A program made the position numbers and the translations under genes. From contig CAVRXS010000002.1 of NCBI GenBank assembly GCA_963725275.1, forward strand, positions 1-64,000: a stretch of DNA of 64,000 nt, given 5' to 3'. Under the pieces are notes generated by a model, which ran no database searches, had not been told where the DNA came from, and was given only the letters and a program-made list of their open reading frames with translations. How positions within the stretch are numbered: position 1 is the stretch's first letter; each line of letters starts with the position of its first letter. Positions 8,459 through 17,889 of the stretch are shown piece after piece. Source of the stretch: Bog-756 sp963725275. Its GTDB lineage: Bacteria; Actinomycetota; Acidimicrobiia; Acidimicrobiales; RAAP-2.

Positions 8459-9088
8459 ATGGACGAGCAGCGCATGGTGGTGGCCAGCGCGAACCCGGAC
8501 AAGGCCTCGGAGATCGCCGCCATCCTCGGGGAGGCGCGAGGCCTGATCCTGATCCCCCGGCCTTCCGGGGTGCCGGACGTGGAGGAGACCGGCGAGACAC
8601 TCCTGGAGAATGCCCGCCTGAAGGCACGGGCCCTCTGCGAGGCGACCGGGTTGCCCGCGGTCGCTGACGACACCGGGCTCGAGGTCGATGCGCTCGGTGG
8701 CGCACCCGGCGTCTACTCGGCCCGGTTCGCCGGCGAGCACGCCAGCTACGCCGACAACGTGGCCAAGCTCCTCGGCGAGCTGGAGCGGGTCGGGGCCGTC
8801 GCTCCGGGTGCGCGGAGGGCCCGGTTCCGGACCGTGGCCCTGGTTGCCTTCCCGGACGGAGGTGAGCTGTCGGCCGTCGGCGAAGTGAGTGGCACCATCG
8901 CGACGTGTGCGTCCGGCGAGTTCGGGTTCGGGTACGACCCGGTGTTCGTCCCGGACGGCCTCGACGGCCGCACGTTCGCGCAGATGGATGCCGAGGAGAA
9001 ACACGCCGTCTCCCACCGCGGCAGGGCCTTCCGTGCACTCGCCGAGCGCCTGTCCGGGAGTCCCGATGCTGCCCCGAGCCCCCACTGA
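8459..9088 (+). CDS. rdgB: Non-canonical purine NTP pyrophosphatase (RdgB/HAM1)
   Basis: The enzyme removes dITP and XTP from the nucleotide pool by hydrolysis to monophosphates. The 209-residue protein starts VVASANPDKASEIAAILG. It has the conserved ETLLENARLKARALCEATGLPAVADDTGLEVDALGG region (given here as a description of the block at residues 43-78), FGFGYDPVFVPD, TFAQMDAEEKHAVSHRGRAF, and the terminal SHR motif. It lies directly after rph and is probably co-transcribed. Confidence 0.96.
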   Translation: MDEQRMVVASANPDKASEIAAILGEARGLILIPRPSGVPDVEETGETLLENARLKARALCEATGLPAVADDTGLEVDALGGAPGVYSARFAGEHASYADNVAKLLGELERVGAVAPGARRARFRTVALVAFPDGGELSAVGEVSGTIATCASGEFGFGYDPVFVPDGLDGRTFAQMDAEEKHAVSHRGRAFRALAERLSGSPDAAPSPH

Positions 9089-9144
9089 TGCTCACGGGAA
9101 CCCACTAGCGTCGCAACCGTGCCGGCCGGCGACGAGCAGTGCCC

Positions 9145-9615
9145 ATGAGCGACGTCTCGCAGGGCCCCGGTTGGTGGCAGGCATCGGATGGGAAGTGGTA
9201 CTCGCCGCTCCAGGCCCCCGGACCCGCGCCCATCGTCAGGCCACCACTGGTCCCACCGCCGTACGGCGCACCTCCCGCCTACCCGTCGACCGCGCCCTAC
9301 GGCTATCCACCGGGAGGCGCCTACGGGTACCCGGCCATTCCCCGGAACAACGGCCTGGCCGTCGCCTCGATGGTGTGCTCGTTCTTCTTCTGGGTCTACG
9401 GGATCCCGGCGGTGCTCGCGATCATCTTCGGATTCATTGCCCGGTCGCAGATCAAGCGGTCCAACGGCGCAGAGCGCGGCGGCGGTATGGCCCTCGCGGG
9501 AATCATCGTCGGGTTCGTGGGGATTGCGCTCGGCGTCGCCCTCGTGATCATCCTGGCGGTCGCTTTGCACAACTGTGCCCACGACGGCACCTGCACGATC
9601 ACGACCACCTCCTGA
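9145..9615 (+). CDS. DUF4190-type membrane protein with tryptophan-rich leader
   Basis: The protein of about 156 residues begins with GWWQASDGKWY, a short motif common at the front of actinobacterial membrane proteins. A Pro/Tyr/Gly-rich linker follows. Then come two hydrophobic segments (VASMVCSFFFWVYGIPAVLAII and ALAGIIVGFVGIALGVALVIIL) separated by a basic GFIARSQIKRSNG turn, the DUF4190 layout. Function is unknown. The ATG at 9145 was preferred over a GTG at 9139. A TAGCGT hexamer at 9106-9111 could drive it. Confidence 0.8.
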   Translation: MSDVSQGPGWWQASDGKWYSPLQAPGPAPIVRPPLVPPPYGAPPAYPSTAPYGYPPGGAYGYPAIPRNNGLAVASMVCSFFFWVYGIPAVLAIIFGFIARSQIKRSNGAERGGGMALAGIIVGFVGIALGVALVIILAVALHNCAHDGTCTITTTS

Positions 9616-9636
9616 CAGCGGTCCGGACCGTGAGAC

Positions 9637-10622
9637 TCAGGCGATGCCGCTGTCGGTGTCGTGCGACTCGGCGACCGGAGTCCACGGGTCGCCGGCGATC
9701 GGCGGCGGCATGATGGCCACCTCGGCGAGCCCGTCATGGCCGTCCTCGCGGGACGCGGCCGGCGACTCGGTGCCGGGGGGCGGGGGACACCGTCCGGCGT
9801 GCCGGCCTCGTCCTCACGGGTGGAACCGAATGGCGAGGTCGGGAGCGCAGTCACCGGATCGAGGTCGGTCAAGACTGCCACCGGCCGAGGTTGCATTCCT
9901 TCGGAGGGCTCCTCTGCTGGCCGAAGGACGATGAGCCCGGACTCGTGCAGGTCGCGGAGCGTGCGCAGGACGACGATCTGTTCGCCGCCGATCTGGTCGA
10001 GCACGTCGCGTACCGAGAGCCCGTTCGTGCCCACGGTGGTCAGGACCTGCCACTGGTCCCCTCGGATCTGGACGTCCTGGCCGGGAGAGGTGGGGGAGAG
10101 GGTGACCACCGACTCGAGCGGCACCACGTCGCGGATCTCCCTCCACTCCTCGACCTGGGGACGCACCTCGTCGAGGACGGCCTTGACCGGAGCGGTCGGC
10201 TGGCCACTCGAGGAGACGATTCCGGCCGTGTAGCTGAACCACCCCTCGACGGCGCAGGCCAGTTCGAAGACTGCCTGGCCGATGGTGGCCGCGGCTCCGA
10301 CCTCGGCATTGGACAATTCGCCGCCGTCCAGCCAGAGCCGGCCTTCGACGCCCTCGCCCACCACCTCGAGCTCGCCGGTCTGATCGGTCGATGCGAGCAG
10401 GCTGAGCACGTCGGAGAGCGAGAAGACGCTCAACGAGCCCACCAGGGACGCGTCGACCGGCCGCGTGGCCGTCTCCTCCTGGACCACGGGGAATTGGTCG
10501 CGGGTGCCGCGCTCGCGATCGGCCACGGGCACCGGCCCGAAGGGCCGATCCGCCGCCGGCGATACGGACGACCCGGAGGGTCGGTAGGGGTTCTGATCGG
10601 TCATCACAGCCTGCTCGTTCAT
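9637..10622 (-). CDS. DUF4388 (PATAN-like) protein, frameshifted near the C-terminus
   Basis: The ATG at 10622 follows GGGAGG at good spacing. Residues from about 55 onwards (GSLSVFSLSDVLSLLASTDQTGELEV) match the DUF4388/PATAN domain, often found in signalling proteins; a later segment (VRDVLDQIGGEQIVVLRTLRDLHESGLI) is winged-helix-like. The frame loses sense in a G6-C-G5 run (9775-9786). Moving one base there gives a plausible ending (AIMPPPIAGDPWTPVAES to a TGA at 9637). Without the shift the frame runs on antisense through the upstream membrane gene. It is either a sequencing error, a slip site or a recent lesion. The exact role is unknown. Confidence 0.78.
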
Positions 10623-10824
10623 CGGTGATCCTCCCGAGGACCCGCGTCTCCTGACCATGGTTCCTGTGCTTTCCTCCGTGGTTCCAGACCCCTACAATAA
10701 CCGCGCTGAGTGAAAAACTCCACACAAATAGTGGTAATTCCCTGGTCCCCTGCGGAGCCGGTCGGTTTCCCGGGAGCCCAGCTCGGAAAATGCATGAAAA
10801 TCGGCACGGCTAACCTCCCATCCC

Positions 10825-11823
10825 ATGCCGTCGGACCGCGTGAAGTCGGCTGCCGACCTGGCCCGCAGGGCGGCCGCAGACCTGGCTGCACGTCATCGGG
10901 GGGTGCGTTCGATCCTCGAGCGGGCAGGGAGGGAGCTCACCGGGGCCGCCGAACGCGGGCTCACCCTGGCCGAAGCGCGCGGTGCGGCTGCCGGTGACAC
11001 CTACGGCGGCGCCTACTTCGGCGAGGGCCGGAACAGCTCGGGCGACCGGGAGGGCCGGTCCGGATATGCCCGCTACGACCGGGTGGCCTCGAATGCCGAC
11101 ATCTCCGGCTGGCTGCTCTGGAGGAACTTCCGCGTCCGGACCGCTCTGGACGTCGGATGCGCCACCGGCTACCTGGTCGAGGTGCTGCGCGAGCGTGGGA
11201 TCGATGCCGAGGGGTGCGACCTGAGCCGGTTCGCGGTCGACCACGCCACGCCCGGCGCGGTCGGACACGTGCGGGTGGCCGACCTCTTCGCCGGCCTCCC
11301 GTGGGACGACGGTGCCTTCGAGCTGGTCACCGCTCTCGAGATCCTCGAGCACCTGCCGCCGGACCGGGTGCCCGGAGCAATCGCGGAGCTCTCCCGGGTC
11401 TGCGGTGGCGTCCTGTTCGCGACCATCCCCTCGTTCGGCCCGAACCGCTCCGGGCCCGATGGCCACTTCGAGGGAAAGGTGCGCCCGGAGCGGGTCGACC
11501 ACTACCGCGGCCTCGGACCCGACTACTGGGGCCCGGTACCGGAGGCCGATCTGGCACTCGACGCCGACGGCAGGTTGGTCGAGGGCCATCTCACCATCGC
11601 ATCGTTCGAATGGTGGACCGCGCGGTTCGCCGAGGCCGGGTTCGTCCGGTGCACCGACGTCGAAGAGCGGCTGTACCTCGACATCGAACCGGCTGCGTTG
11701 GCTCCGTTCTGGAACCTCTACGTGTTTCGGCTGCCCGATGCCGATCCGCGGGCGGTCGAGCCGCGGGAACCGGGCCGGACGCTGGCCGAGCTCGGTCTCT
11801 CCCACCCGCTCCTCGGATCGTGA
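10825..11823 (+). CDS. SAM-dependent methyltransferase
   Basis: A class I methyltransferase fold is visible in the 332-residue protein. TALDVGCATGYLVEVL is motif I, GIDAEGCDLSRFAV is motif II, and FELVTALEILEHLPPD corresponds to motif IV. The amino-terminal 70 residues are helical and charged. The substrate is unknown; the layout resembles methyltransferases acting on sugars or lipids, but nothing here decides that. The ATG follows a TAACCT hexamer by 8 bp, so transcription may start almost at the start codon. Confidence 0.85.
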   Translation: MPSDRVKSAADLARRAAADLAARHRGVRSILERAGRELTGAAERGLTLAEARGAAAGDTYGGAYFGEGRNSSGDREGRSGYARYDRVASNADISGWLLWRNFRVRTALDVGCATGYLVEVLRERGIDAEGCDLSRFAVDHATPGAVGHVRVADLFAGLPWDDGAFELVTALEILEHLPPDRVPGAIAELSRVCGGVLFATIPSFGPNRSGPDGHFEGKVRPERVDHYRGLGPDYWGPVPEADLALDADGRLVEGHLTIASFEWWTARFAEAGFVRCTDVEERLYLDIEPAALAPFWNLYVFRLPDADPRAVEPREPGRTLAELGLSHPLLGS

Positions 11824-11852
11824 TCGGTCGCGGCACCGGCCATGATGCATCG

Positions 11853-12680
11853 ATGACCGACCATCCGATCCCCGCAGTCTTCGCCGGCTACGACGACTTC
11901 GCCCATCTTCGGTTCGACCGCCCGGGCCACGGCGTCCTCCTCATCACCATCGACCGTCCGGATGTGCTCAATGCGGCAGACGAGCTGCTCCATCGCGAGT
12001 TCTCCGCTGTCTGGCGGGTCGTCGACCGGGACGACTCGGTGGCGGTGTCGGTGATCACCGGTGCGGGCCGGGCCTTTTCGGCAGGCGGGGACCTGGCCAT
12101 GGTCGAACGGATGACCGCCGACTACGGGGCGACCCTCGAGCAGTGGCGGGACGCCAAGGCGGTCGTCGACGAGATGCTGGCCTCGGTCAAGCCGGTCGTG
12201 TCGGCGATCAACGGGGTGGCGGTCGGCGCCGGGTTGGCCGTCGCGCTTCTCGCAGACGTGAGCGTGATGGGCACCTCGGCCCGGCTCTCGGACGGGCACG
12301 CCCGGCTCGGCGTGGCGGCAGGGGACCACGCGGCGTTGCTCTGGCCGCTCCTCTGCGGCATGGCGCGAGCCAAGTACTACCTGATGACCGGCGACTTCGT
12401 CGAGGGACCAGAGGCCGAACGGATCGGCCTGGTCACCCGCTGCGTCCCCGACGAGCGGGTGCTGCCCGAGGCCCTGGCCATCGCGGAGCGTCTGGCCGCC
12501 GGGTCCCGGACCGCGGTGCAGTGGACCAAGCGGGTCATGAACCAGTGGATGCTCCAGGCGGCACCCGTCTTCGGCGAATCCCTCGCCCTGGAGATGCTGG
12601 GCTTCCTCGGGCCCGATGCCGCCGAAGGCATCCGTGCCCTCCGCGAGCGGCGCGACCCCGACTTTCCCTCCGCTCGGTGA
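11853..12680 (+). CDS. Enoyl-CoA hydratase/isomerase family protein
   Basis: Crotonase-fold enzymes act on acyl-CoA thioesters. The 275-residue protein shows the CoA-pocket segment ITGAGRAFSAGGDLAMVE and the second oxyanion segment INGVAVGAGLAVALLADVSVMG, followed by DGHARLGVAAGDHAALLWPLL. The catalytic glutamate positions of classical hydratases are not obvious, so the exact reaction is open. It starts 29 bp after the methyltransferase and may share its transcript. Confidence 0.88.
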   Translation: MTDHPIPAVFAGYDDFAHLRFDRPGHGVLLITIDRPDVLNAADELLHREFSAVWRVVDRDDSVAVSVITGAGRAFSAGGDLAMVERMTADYGATLEQWRDAKAVVDEMLASVKPVVSAINGVAVGAGLAVALLADVSVMGTSARLSDGHARLGVAAGDHAALLWPLLCGMARAKYYLMTGDFVEGPEAERIGLVTRCVPDERVLPEALAIAERLAAGSRTAVQWTKRVMNQWMLQAAPVFGESLALEMLGFLGPDAAEGIRALRERRDPDFPSAR

Positions 12681-12711
12681 CCGCGCTCGAGGTGTCGCTA
12701 CGGCCCGGGTG

Positions 12712-13863
12712 TCAGGAAACGGTGACCAGGGTGCCGATCGGGGTGAGCGGGTAGACCACCGCAGCATTCGCCGGGGGCATCTCGACGCACCCGTCGCTCT
12801 GGGGGAACCCGTAGGAGCCCCGCACGAAGCCGTGGAGGGCGTCGCCCCCGTTGAAGTAGCTCACCCAGGGGATGCCCGGATCCGAGTACTTCGACCCGTC
12901 GGGATTGGTGCCCTTCATGGTGGTCGAGACGTAGCGTATGTAGACCGGGAAGGTGCCCGAGGCCGTCGGGGCAGCGGCCACTCCGGTGTTGACCCGGGTC
13001 GAGTAGACCGCTGCGCCGTTGCTGTAGACGGTGGCCGTCTCGGGCAGTGCCTTCGACACATAGACGTAGTCGTACGGGGCGGTCTGGGTGGCTCCGGTGG
13101 CGGCGTCGGAGAGGAGCTGCTGCCAGACCGCCGGCCCGGGGATGCCGTCGGTCTGCATGCCGTGCTTCGATTCGAACGCCATGACCGCGCCCCTGGTGAT
13201 CACGTTGGACACGCCCGGGGTCCACTCGGACACGAGCGAGGAAGGCTCCGTCGACCGCCAGGCGAAGGTGCCCTCCTGGGGCTGGGCCGCTTCCTGGGGG
13301 GCCACCATCGCTCCGGTCGGTGTGAAGCCGACCGGGAGGTAGCCCAGCTGGGCGAGGAGTTGTTGGAGGCGGATCGTGCTGCCCGCTGCCACCGTGAAGT
13401 GGGACGCCACGGGCTGCGCGAGATGCCCACCACCCGCAGCGTGGACGCCGCTCGGGCCACCGGGGACGGTGACGGTCTCGGTCGAGAGCGGCACGAGCGG
13501 ACCGGCCGCGACGAAGGCGAAGGTGGTCGGGGAGACCAGTTGCCAGGTGCCCGCCACCGGCGGGGTGAGCGTCGGCGTCGGCGAATCGGTGGTGAGCGGC
13601 CTGGTGAAGGCCACGGTCACCGTCGCGTCGCTGGACACCCCGGTGGTCCCGTCGGCCGGGGCCACCGAACTGACCGTGAAGGGTGTCATACGGGGAACCG
13701 AGGTCGGGCTGGCCGAGGCCTTGGCATCCGAGGTACGAGCGGCGAGGGCGAACGCACCCACCCCGACGGCGAGGACACCGACGAGAGCGAGGGTCAGCGG
13801 CCAGGCACGAAGGAACGGACGGCGGTCCCGCGACGGCCTCGAGTGTGCGTGGATGTCGGCCAT
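12712..13863 (-). CDS. L,D-transpeptidase with Ig-like and peptidoglycan-binding regions
   Basis: The enzyme forms 3-3 crosslinks in peptidoglycan outside the membrane. After a signal-anchor helix (WPLTLALVGVLAVGVGAFALA), residues about 60-155 look like an Ig-like SbsA-type domain. A peptidoglycan-binding helix region (MAFESKHGMQTDGIPGPAVWQQL) follows. The YkuD domain closes the protein with DALHGFV (His344) and SDGCVEM (Cys359), the catalytic pair. The gene is convergent with the enoyl-CoA hydratase gene, 31 bp away. Confidence 0.93.
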   Translation of the reverse strand: MADIHAHSRPSRDRRPFLRAWPLTLALVGVLAVGVGAFALAARTSDAKASASPTSVPRMTPFTVSSVAPADGTTGVSSDATVTVAFTRPLTTDSPTPTLTPPVAGTWQLVSPTTFAFVAAGPLVPLSTETVTVPGGPSGVHAAGGGHLAQPVASHFTVAAGSTIRLQQLLAQLGYLPVGFTPTGAMVAPQEAAQPQEGTFAWRSTEPSSLVSEWTPGVSNVITRGAVMAFESKHGMQTDGIPGPAVWQQLLSDAATGATQTAPYDYVYVSKALPETATVYSNGAAVYSTRVNTGVAAAPTASGTFPVYIRYVSTTMKGTNPDGSKYSDPGIPWVSYFNGGDALHGFVRGSYGFPQSDGCVEMPPANAAVVYPLTPIGTLVTVS

Positions 13864-13920
13864 GGCAGTCTCGATATTGAATCTACCAGGCAGTGCGCGC
13901 GATCCTGCGCCAGGGTCGGA

Positions 13921-16269
13921 TCAGGCGGCGCCCGAGGACCCGACCCGCTCCACGATGGCGCGTTCGACAGCGGCGATCCGCTGGGGGTCGGTGAGCTTCC
14001 TGCCGTCCGGGCCGCGCACATAGAAGGCGTCGACGACCGCCGATCCGAAGGTCGAGACCTTGGCGGAGGTGACGTCGAGGCGGCAGTCGACCAGGGCCCG
14101 GGTGATCCGGTGGAGCTGGCCCACGATGTCCTCGGCACGGACCTCGACGACCGTGGCCGTGGCGGAGGCATTGTTGTCGATGGTGACCTGGGTGGACACG
14201 AGTTCGGGGGAGGTCCGCTTGGCGTTTCGGTAGGTGTGGGCGCGGGCTGCGAGCAGGTCCTCGAGGGCCAGACGACCCGCTATGACCGATGCGAGGTCGT
14301 CGGAGAGGCGGACCGCGTCCGGCCAGGTGCCCCGCTCCGGTTCGGCGGTGAAGACCTCGACGGCCACCCCGTCCTCGCCTGCCACGACCGCCGAGCGGAC
14401 GTTGAGGCCGTGGAGTGCGAGTGCTCCGGTCACTTCCGCCAGCAGGCCCGGGCGGTCGGGAGCCACGACCGTCACCATCGGGTCGTCGATGGACAGGGCG
14501 GGCACCCCGTGGACCCGGACGGTGTCCATGATCACCTGGAGCTCCTCTGTGATCAACGGGGCGGGCGGGGCCACCGGCTCTCCGGCCAGGAGACCGCTTG
14601 CGCGCTCCACGAGGTCCGCCACGAGGCCGGCCTTCCACGCACCCCAGGCCGACGGACCGGTCGCGAGGCTGTCGGCCTCGACGAGCGTGTCCAGCAGGTC
14701 GAGGGTCGGACGGTCGCCGACCTCGTCGGCCACACGCCGGGCAGTGGCCGGGTCGTCGAGGTTCCGGCGCGTCGCGGTGTCGGGAAGCAGGAGATGGAGG
14801 CGCACGAGGTTCACGATCACCGCCACGTCCTCCGGGGGCAGGTCCATCCGGGTGGCAATCCGGGCGGCCACGGTCATCCCGACCTCGGTGTGGTCGCCGG
14901 GGAATCCCTTGCCGATGTCGTGGAGGAGGGTGCCGATGAGGAGGAGATCGACCCGGTCCACCCGGTGGGCCATGGTGGCGGCGTTGGCGGTCGCCTCGAG
15001 GAGGTGCCGGTCGACGGTGAACCGGTGGTAGGGGTTGCGCTGCGGCTTGTTGCGCACGGCTGCCCATTCGGGGAGGAGACGCTCCACCAGGTGGCGCTGG
15101 TCGAGAGCCTCGATGGCGGCGACGGCCGGTGGGCCGGTGGCGAGGAGCTCGACCAGGGTGGTCCGGAGCTCCACCGGCCATGGCTCGGGAGGCGCTGGAG
15201 ACTTGCGGCCCATCAGGTTGAGCGCGTCGCGCGAGATCGGCAGGTTGCGCTGGGCAGCCACCAGGGCCAGCCGGAGCGGAAGGCCGGGATCCCGAGCCAC
15301 GTCGGCACTCTCGGTGAGGACCGCCTCGTCCTCGGTCAGCCCGATGCCCGGTTCCGTGCCGATGGCGGTCACTGCCCCGGCATTGGACACAGCTCCACGC
15401 GCCCGGCGCCCGCGGCGTTGCGCCCGCGACCAGGCACTCCGCCTGCGCCACGCGTCGTCCCCTTCCCACGCGACGGTGCGCCCGGCGGTGGCGACCGATC
15501 GCATGAGCACGTCTGCGTCCTCGAGGTCGAGCGCTGCGGCAACCTGATCCTGCTCCTGGAGCAGGAGCTTGTTGAGCTCGCGTCCGGCACGTCGTTGGAG
15601 CTCCACGCGCACCGCGGTCAGTACCACCCGGGAATCCTCGAGCGCCACCGTGTCGACGTAGTCGCCGAGGATCGGCACCGCCTGCATCATGGCGGTGAGG
15701 GCGGCGATGTCGCGGAGTCCCCCGTGCGACTCCTTCAGATCGGGTTCCAGCAGGAAGCCGACATCCCCGTTGGCGTGGTGGCGTTCGGCGACCAGCTCGG
15801 CGAGGACCCCGAGCCAGGGAGGCTTCTGTTTGATCCAGCGGTCGCGTGCCCCCTCGAGCACCGGCTCCGCCACCTTCGATTCGCCGCAGACGACCCGGGC
15901 GTCGAGCAGGCCGAGGGCCACCCGCAGGTCGTCGCCGGCCAGATCGAGGGCTTCGCTCGGGCGGCGCACGCTGTGGTCGAGCGAGATCCCCTCGTCCCAG
16001 ACCGGATACCAGATCCGGTCGGCCGTCGCAGAGACGCCTTTGCGTCCCTTGTGGAGAAGGAGCACGTCGAGATCACTGAACGGGCAGAGCTCCCGGCGGC
16101 CATACCCACCCACGGCGATGATGGCGAGCCCCCGACCATCGCCGCCGGTGGCCTCGTCGAAAAGGCCGGTCAGCCACTCGTCGGCGGCATCGGCATAGGC
16201 CCGGCAGAACGCGTCACCCCGAAGCTCCGGGCGCTCGATCAGGCTCTGGCGACGAGCGCGCAGTGACAC
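13921..16269 (-). CDS. glnD: [Protein-PII] uridylyltransferase GlnD
   Basis: GlnD (de)uridylylates or (de)adenylylates PII in response to nitrogen status. The amino-terminal nucleotidyltransferase motif GGYGRRELCPFSDLDVLLLH, the GlnD linker (SHGGLRDIAALTAM), an HD phosphohydrolase motif LLHDIGKG and two ACT domains (DDPMVTVVAPDRPGLLAEVTGA and AEDIVGQLHRITRALVDC regions) are in the usual order. An in-frame GTG exists at 16302, but a TACGGT hexamer at 16276-16281 lies six bases before the GTG at 16269. A leaderless start there (782 residues) is preferred. No amtB or PII gene is in view. Confidence 0.95.
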   Translation of the reverse strand: MSLRARRQSLIERPELRGDAFCRAYADAADEWLTGLFDEATGGDGRGLAIIAVGGYGRRELCPFSDLDVLLLHKGRKGVSATADRIWYPVWDEGISLDHSVRRPSEALDLAGDDLRVALGLLDARVVCGESKVAEPVLEGARDRWIKQKPPWLGVLAELVAERHHANGDVGFLLEPDLKESHGGLRDIAALTAMMQAVPILGDYVDTVALEDSRVVLTAVRVELQRRAGRELNKLLLQEQDQVAAALDLEDADVLMRSVATAGRTVAWEGDDAWRRRSAWSRAQRRGRRARGAVSNAGAVTAIGTEPGIGLTEDEAVLTESADVARDPGLPLRLALVAAQRNLPISRDALNLMGRKSPAPPEPWPVELRTTLVELLATGPPAVAAIEALDQRHLVERLLPEWAAVRNKPQRNPYHRFTVDRHLLEATANAATMAHRVDRVDLLLIGTLLHDIGKGFPGDHTEVGMTVAARIATRMDLPPEDVAVIVNLVRLHLLLPDTATRRNLDDPATARRVADEVGDRPTLDLLDTLVEADSLATGPSAWGAWKAGLVADLVERASGLLAGEPVAPPAPLITEELQVIMDTVRVHGVPALSIDDPMVTVVAPDRPGLLAEVTGALALHGLNVRSAVVAGEDGVAVEVFTAEPERGTWPDAVRLSDDLASVIAGRLALEDLLAARAHTYRNAKRTSPELVSTQVTIDNNASATATVVEVRAEDIVGQLHRITRALVDCRLDVTSAKVSTFGSAVVDAFYVRGPDGRKLTDPQRIAAVERAIVERVGSSGAA

Positions 16270-16275
16270 GGCCGG

Positions 16276-16281
16276 ACCGTA
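16276..16281 (-). promoter_or_regulatory. Putative leaderless -10 element of glnD
   Basis: TACGGT on the minus strand ends six bases before the GTG at 16269. It matches the TANNNT-N6/7-start pattern seen at six other genes in this window. Confidence 0.45.
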
Positions 16282-16374
16282 CCACCGGCCGGTCGCAGGC
16301 ACGGCTCCGGGCGTCAGGTTCCGCTGGCCCGGCAGCAGTCACCGTGTCGCGACCTGCGGGCAGCCTTCGGCAGG

Positions 16375-16380
16375 TAGCCT
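16375..16380 (+). promoter_or_regulatory. Putative leaderless -10 element
   Basis: TAGCCT is followed by exactly six bases (TGTCGT) and the ATG at 16387. No Shine-Dalgarno sequence is present, which supports a leaderless transcript. Confidence 0.5.
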
Positions 16381-16386
16381 TGTCGT

Positions 16387-16587
16387 ATGGCCGAGGACCA
16401 GGATCAGAAGCGCTCAGGGCTCACCGTCTTCGACGGCGTGCTCTTGGTGGTGGGCGGACTGGTCGCGATCTGGGTGGCGTTCGCGGCACTGCATTTCGTG
16501 GCCGGCCTGGTGTGGTTCGCGATCAAGGCGGTGATCGTGGTGGCCCTCGTGGTCGTGGTGGCCCGCTTCTTGTTCCGGCGCCACTGA
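16387..16587 (+). CDS. Small two-helix membrane protein
   Basis: The 66-residue protein has a charged start (MAEDQDQKRSG) and two hydrophobic segments (VLLVVGGLVAIWVAFAALHF and VWFAIKAVIVVALVVVVARF), then ends FRRH. I recognise no family. It sits alone between divergent glnD and a convergent glycosyltransferase. The TAGCCT-N6-ATG arrangement supports both the promoter and the start. Confidence 0.7.
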   Translation: MAEDQDQKRSGLTVFDGVLLVVGGLVAIWVAFAALHFVAGLVWFAIKAVIVVALVVVVARFLFRRH

Positions 16588-16645
16588 ACTCGCTCGCGCC
16601 TCCGGTCGCTCCCACCGGTCGCGGCGGTCCCTGACGACCGCCTGA

Positions 16646-17671
16646 TCAGGCGGTCATCGACTCGAACAGCTCGATGTGTTCTGCCACCATTCGCTGGGTG
16701 GAGAAGTACCCCTCGACCGCCAGCCGGCAGTCGGCACGCTTGAGCTCGCCGAGTCGGTCGATGGCCCGGACCATGGCGTCTTCGTCCTCGCAGAGGAATC
16801 CGGTACTCCCTTCTGCGACCACTTCCGGCGCGGCACCCTCGGGGAAGGCCAGGACCGGGGTCCCGCAGGCCATGGCCTCGATCATGACCATCCCGAACGG
16901 CTCGTTCCACCGGATGGGGAAGAGGAGGGCCGAGGCCCCGGTGAGGAGCTCGAGCTTGCGCTGGTGGGAGACTTCGCCGAGATAGTGCGCGTCCGGGCCG
17001 AGCAAGGGCTCCACCTGCTCTGCGAAGTAGCGCTTCTCCCAGGGTTCGCGCATTTTGGCCGCCATCAGGATCCGGATGCCGGCGCGCCGGGCGATCCGGA
17101 CCGCTCGGTGGGCACCCTTGTCGTCGGCCATCCTGCCCAGGAAGACGACGTAGGGCCCGTCGGCGTCCCCGCTGCCGTCGCCCACGGGGAACAGCGAGGC
17201 GTCGATCCCGTGATGGATGACCCTGGCGACCGGAATGTCGGGGGCGGCTCGGTGCTGCGCGTGCGAGATCGCGATGAGTGGAATCCGGCCGGACTGCGCC
17301 CGGTAGAGGTCTTGCAGATCCTCGTTGAACGGTCCGTGGATGGTGGTCGCCACGGGCAGTCCCGGGTAGTGCTCGGCGTGGAACGGGCCCATCATCGTGT
17401 GGTCGTGGACCACGTCGCAGTCCTGGAGTGCTTCGTAGGCATGGATCACGTGACGGAGCTCGGGGACGGCCATCCCGATGCGCTGGCCCTCGGCCTGGGG
17501 AAGCACCCATTGGCGGGGGACCGGGCAGGTCGAGTCTCCGGTCGTATAGAGCAGCACGTCGTGCCCCGCAGCCTGGATGCCGCGTGCCAACTGGTCCACC
17601 ACCAGTTCGATGCCGCCATACAGGTTCGGGGGGATGGGAGTCCAGGGTGGGGCGATGAGTCCGATGCGCAT
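16646..17671 (-). CDS. Glycosyltransferase family 4
   Basis: A GT-B retaining glycosyltransferase of 341 residues. The amino-terminal loop PPWTPIPPNLYGGIELVVDQLARGIQAAGHDV is typical of GT4 enzymes (residues 8-40). A VVFLGRMADDKGAHRAVRIA segment opens the nucleotide-sugar half. The donor-binding EPFGMVMIEAMACGTPVLAF contains the conserved EX7E glutamates. The donor and acceptor cannot be read from sequence. It acts in the cytoplasm. Confidence 0.9.
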   Translation of the reverse strand: MRIGLIAPPWTPIPPNLYGGIELVVDQLARGIQAAGHDVLLYTTGDSTCPVPRQWVLPQAEGQRIGMAVPELRHVIHAYEALQDCDVVHDHTMMGPFHAEHYPGLPVATTIHGPFNEDLQDLYRAQSGRIPLIAISHAQHRAAPDIPVARVIHHGIDASLFPVGDGSGDADGPYVVFLGRMADDKGAHRAVRIARRAGIRILMAAKMREPWEKRYFAEQVEPLLGPDAHYLGEVSHQRKLELLTGASALLFPIRWNEPFGMVMIEAMACGTPVLAFPEGAAPEVVAEGSTGFLCEDEDAMVRAIDRLGELKRADCRLAVEGYFSTQRMVAEHIELFESMTA

Positions 17672-17721
17672 GGGAGAGATTCAAGCATCCCGACCGTGGG
17701 GATAGGATCGCCGGGCGCACT

Positions 17722-17793
17722 GGCGGCGTGGCCGAGTGGTTTAGGCAGGGGCCTGCAAAGCCCCGTACGGCGGTTCGATTCCGCCCGCCGCCT
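17722..17793 (+). tRNA. tRNA-Cys (GCA)
   Basis: The acceptor GGCGGCG pairs with CGCCGCC, the anticodon loop reads CTGCAAA with GCA as anticodon, and the T-arm is GGTTCGATTCC. The discriminator is T (U73), as expected for tRNA-Cys. CCA is not encoded. A TAGGAT hexamer lies 13 bases upstream of the 5' end. Confidence 0.95.
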
Positions 17794-17889
17794 CTGGAGC
17801 CCGTGTGTCCCCGCTCCGGCCGAGGAGCGGTGGACGATGGCATCGAGGCCGCAGGCGTGTTCTGCGATCCGAACTCGACAGCTGACGGG

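Noticed and set aside
6508..8673. A 721-codon minus-strand frame opposite cysM and rph
   Set aside because: Both sense-strand genes are certain; the antisense product is low in structure and lacks a ribosome site.
12616..16266. A 1216-codon open frame on the plus strand across glnD and the L,D-transpeptidase
   Set aside because: It is antisense to two genes with full family motifs; the frame is open only because of GC-rich codon bias, and its product is Arg/Gly/His-rich without any domain.
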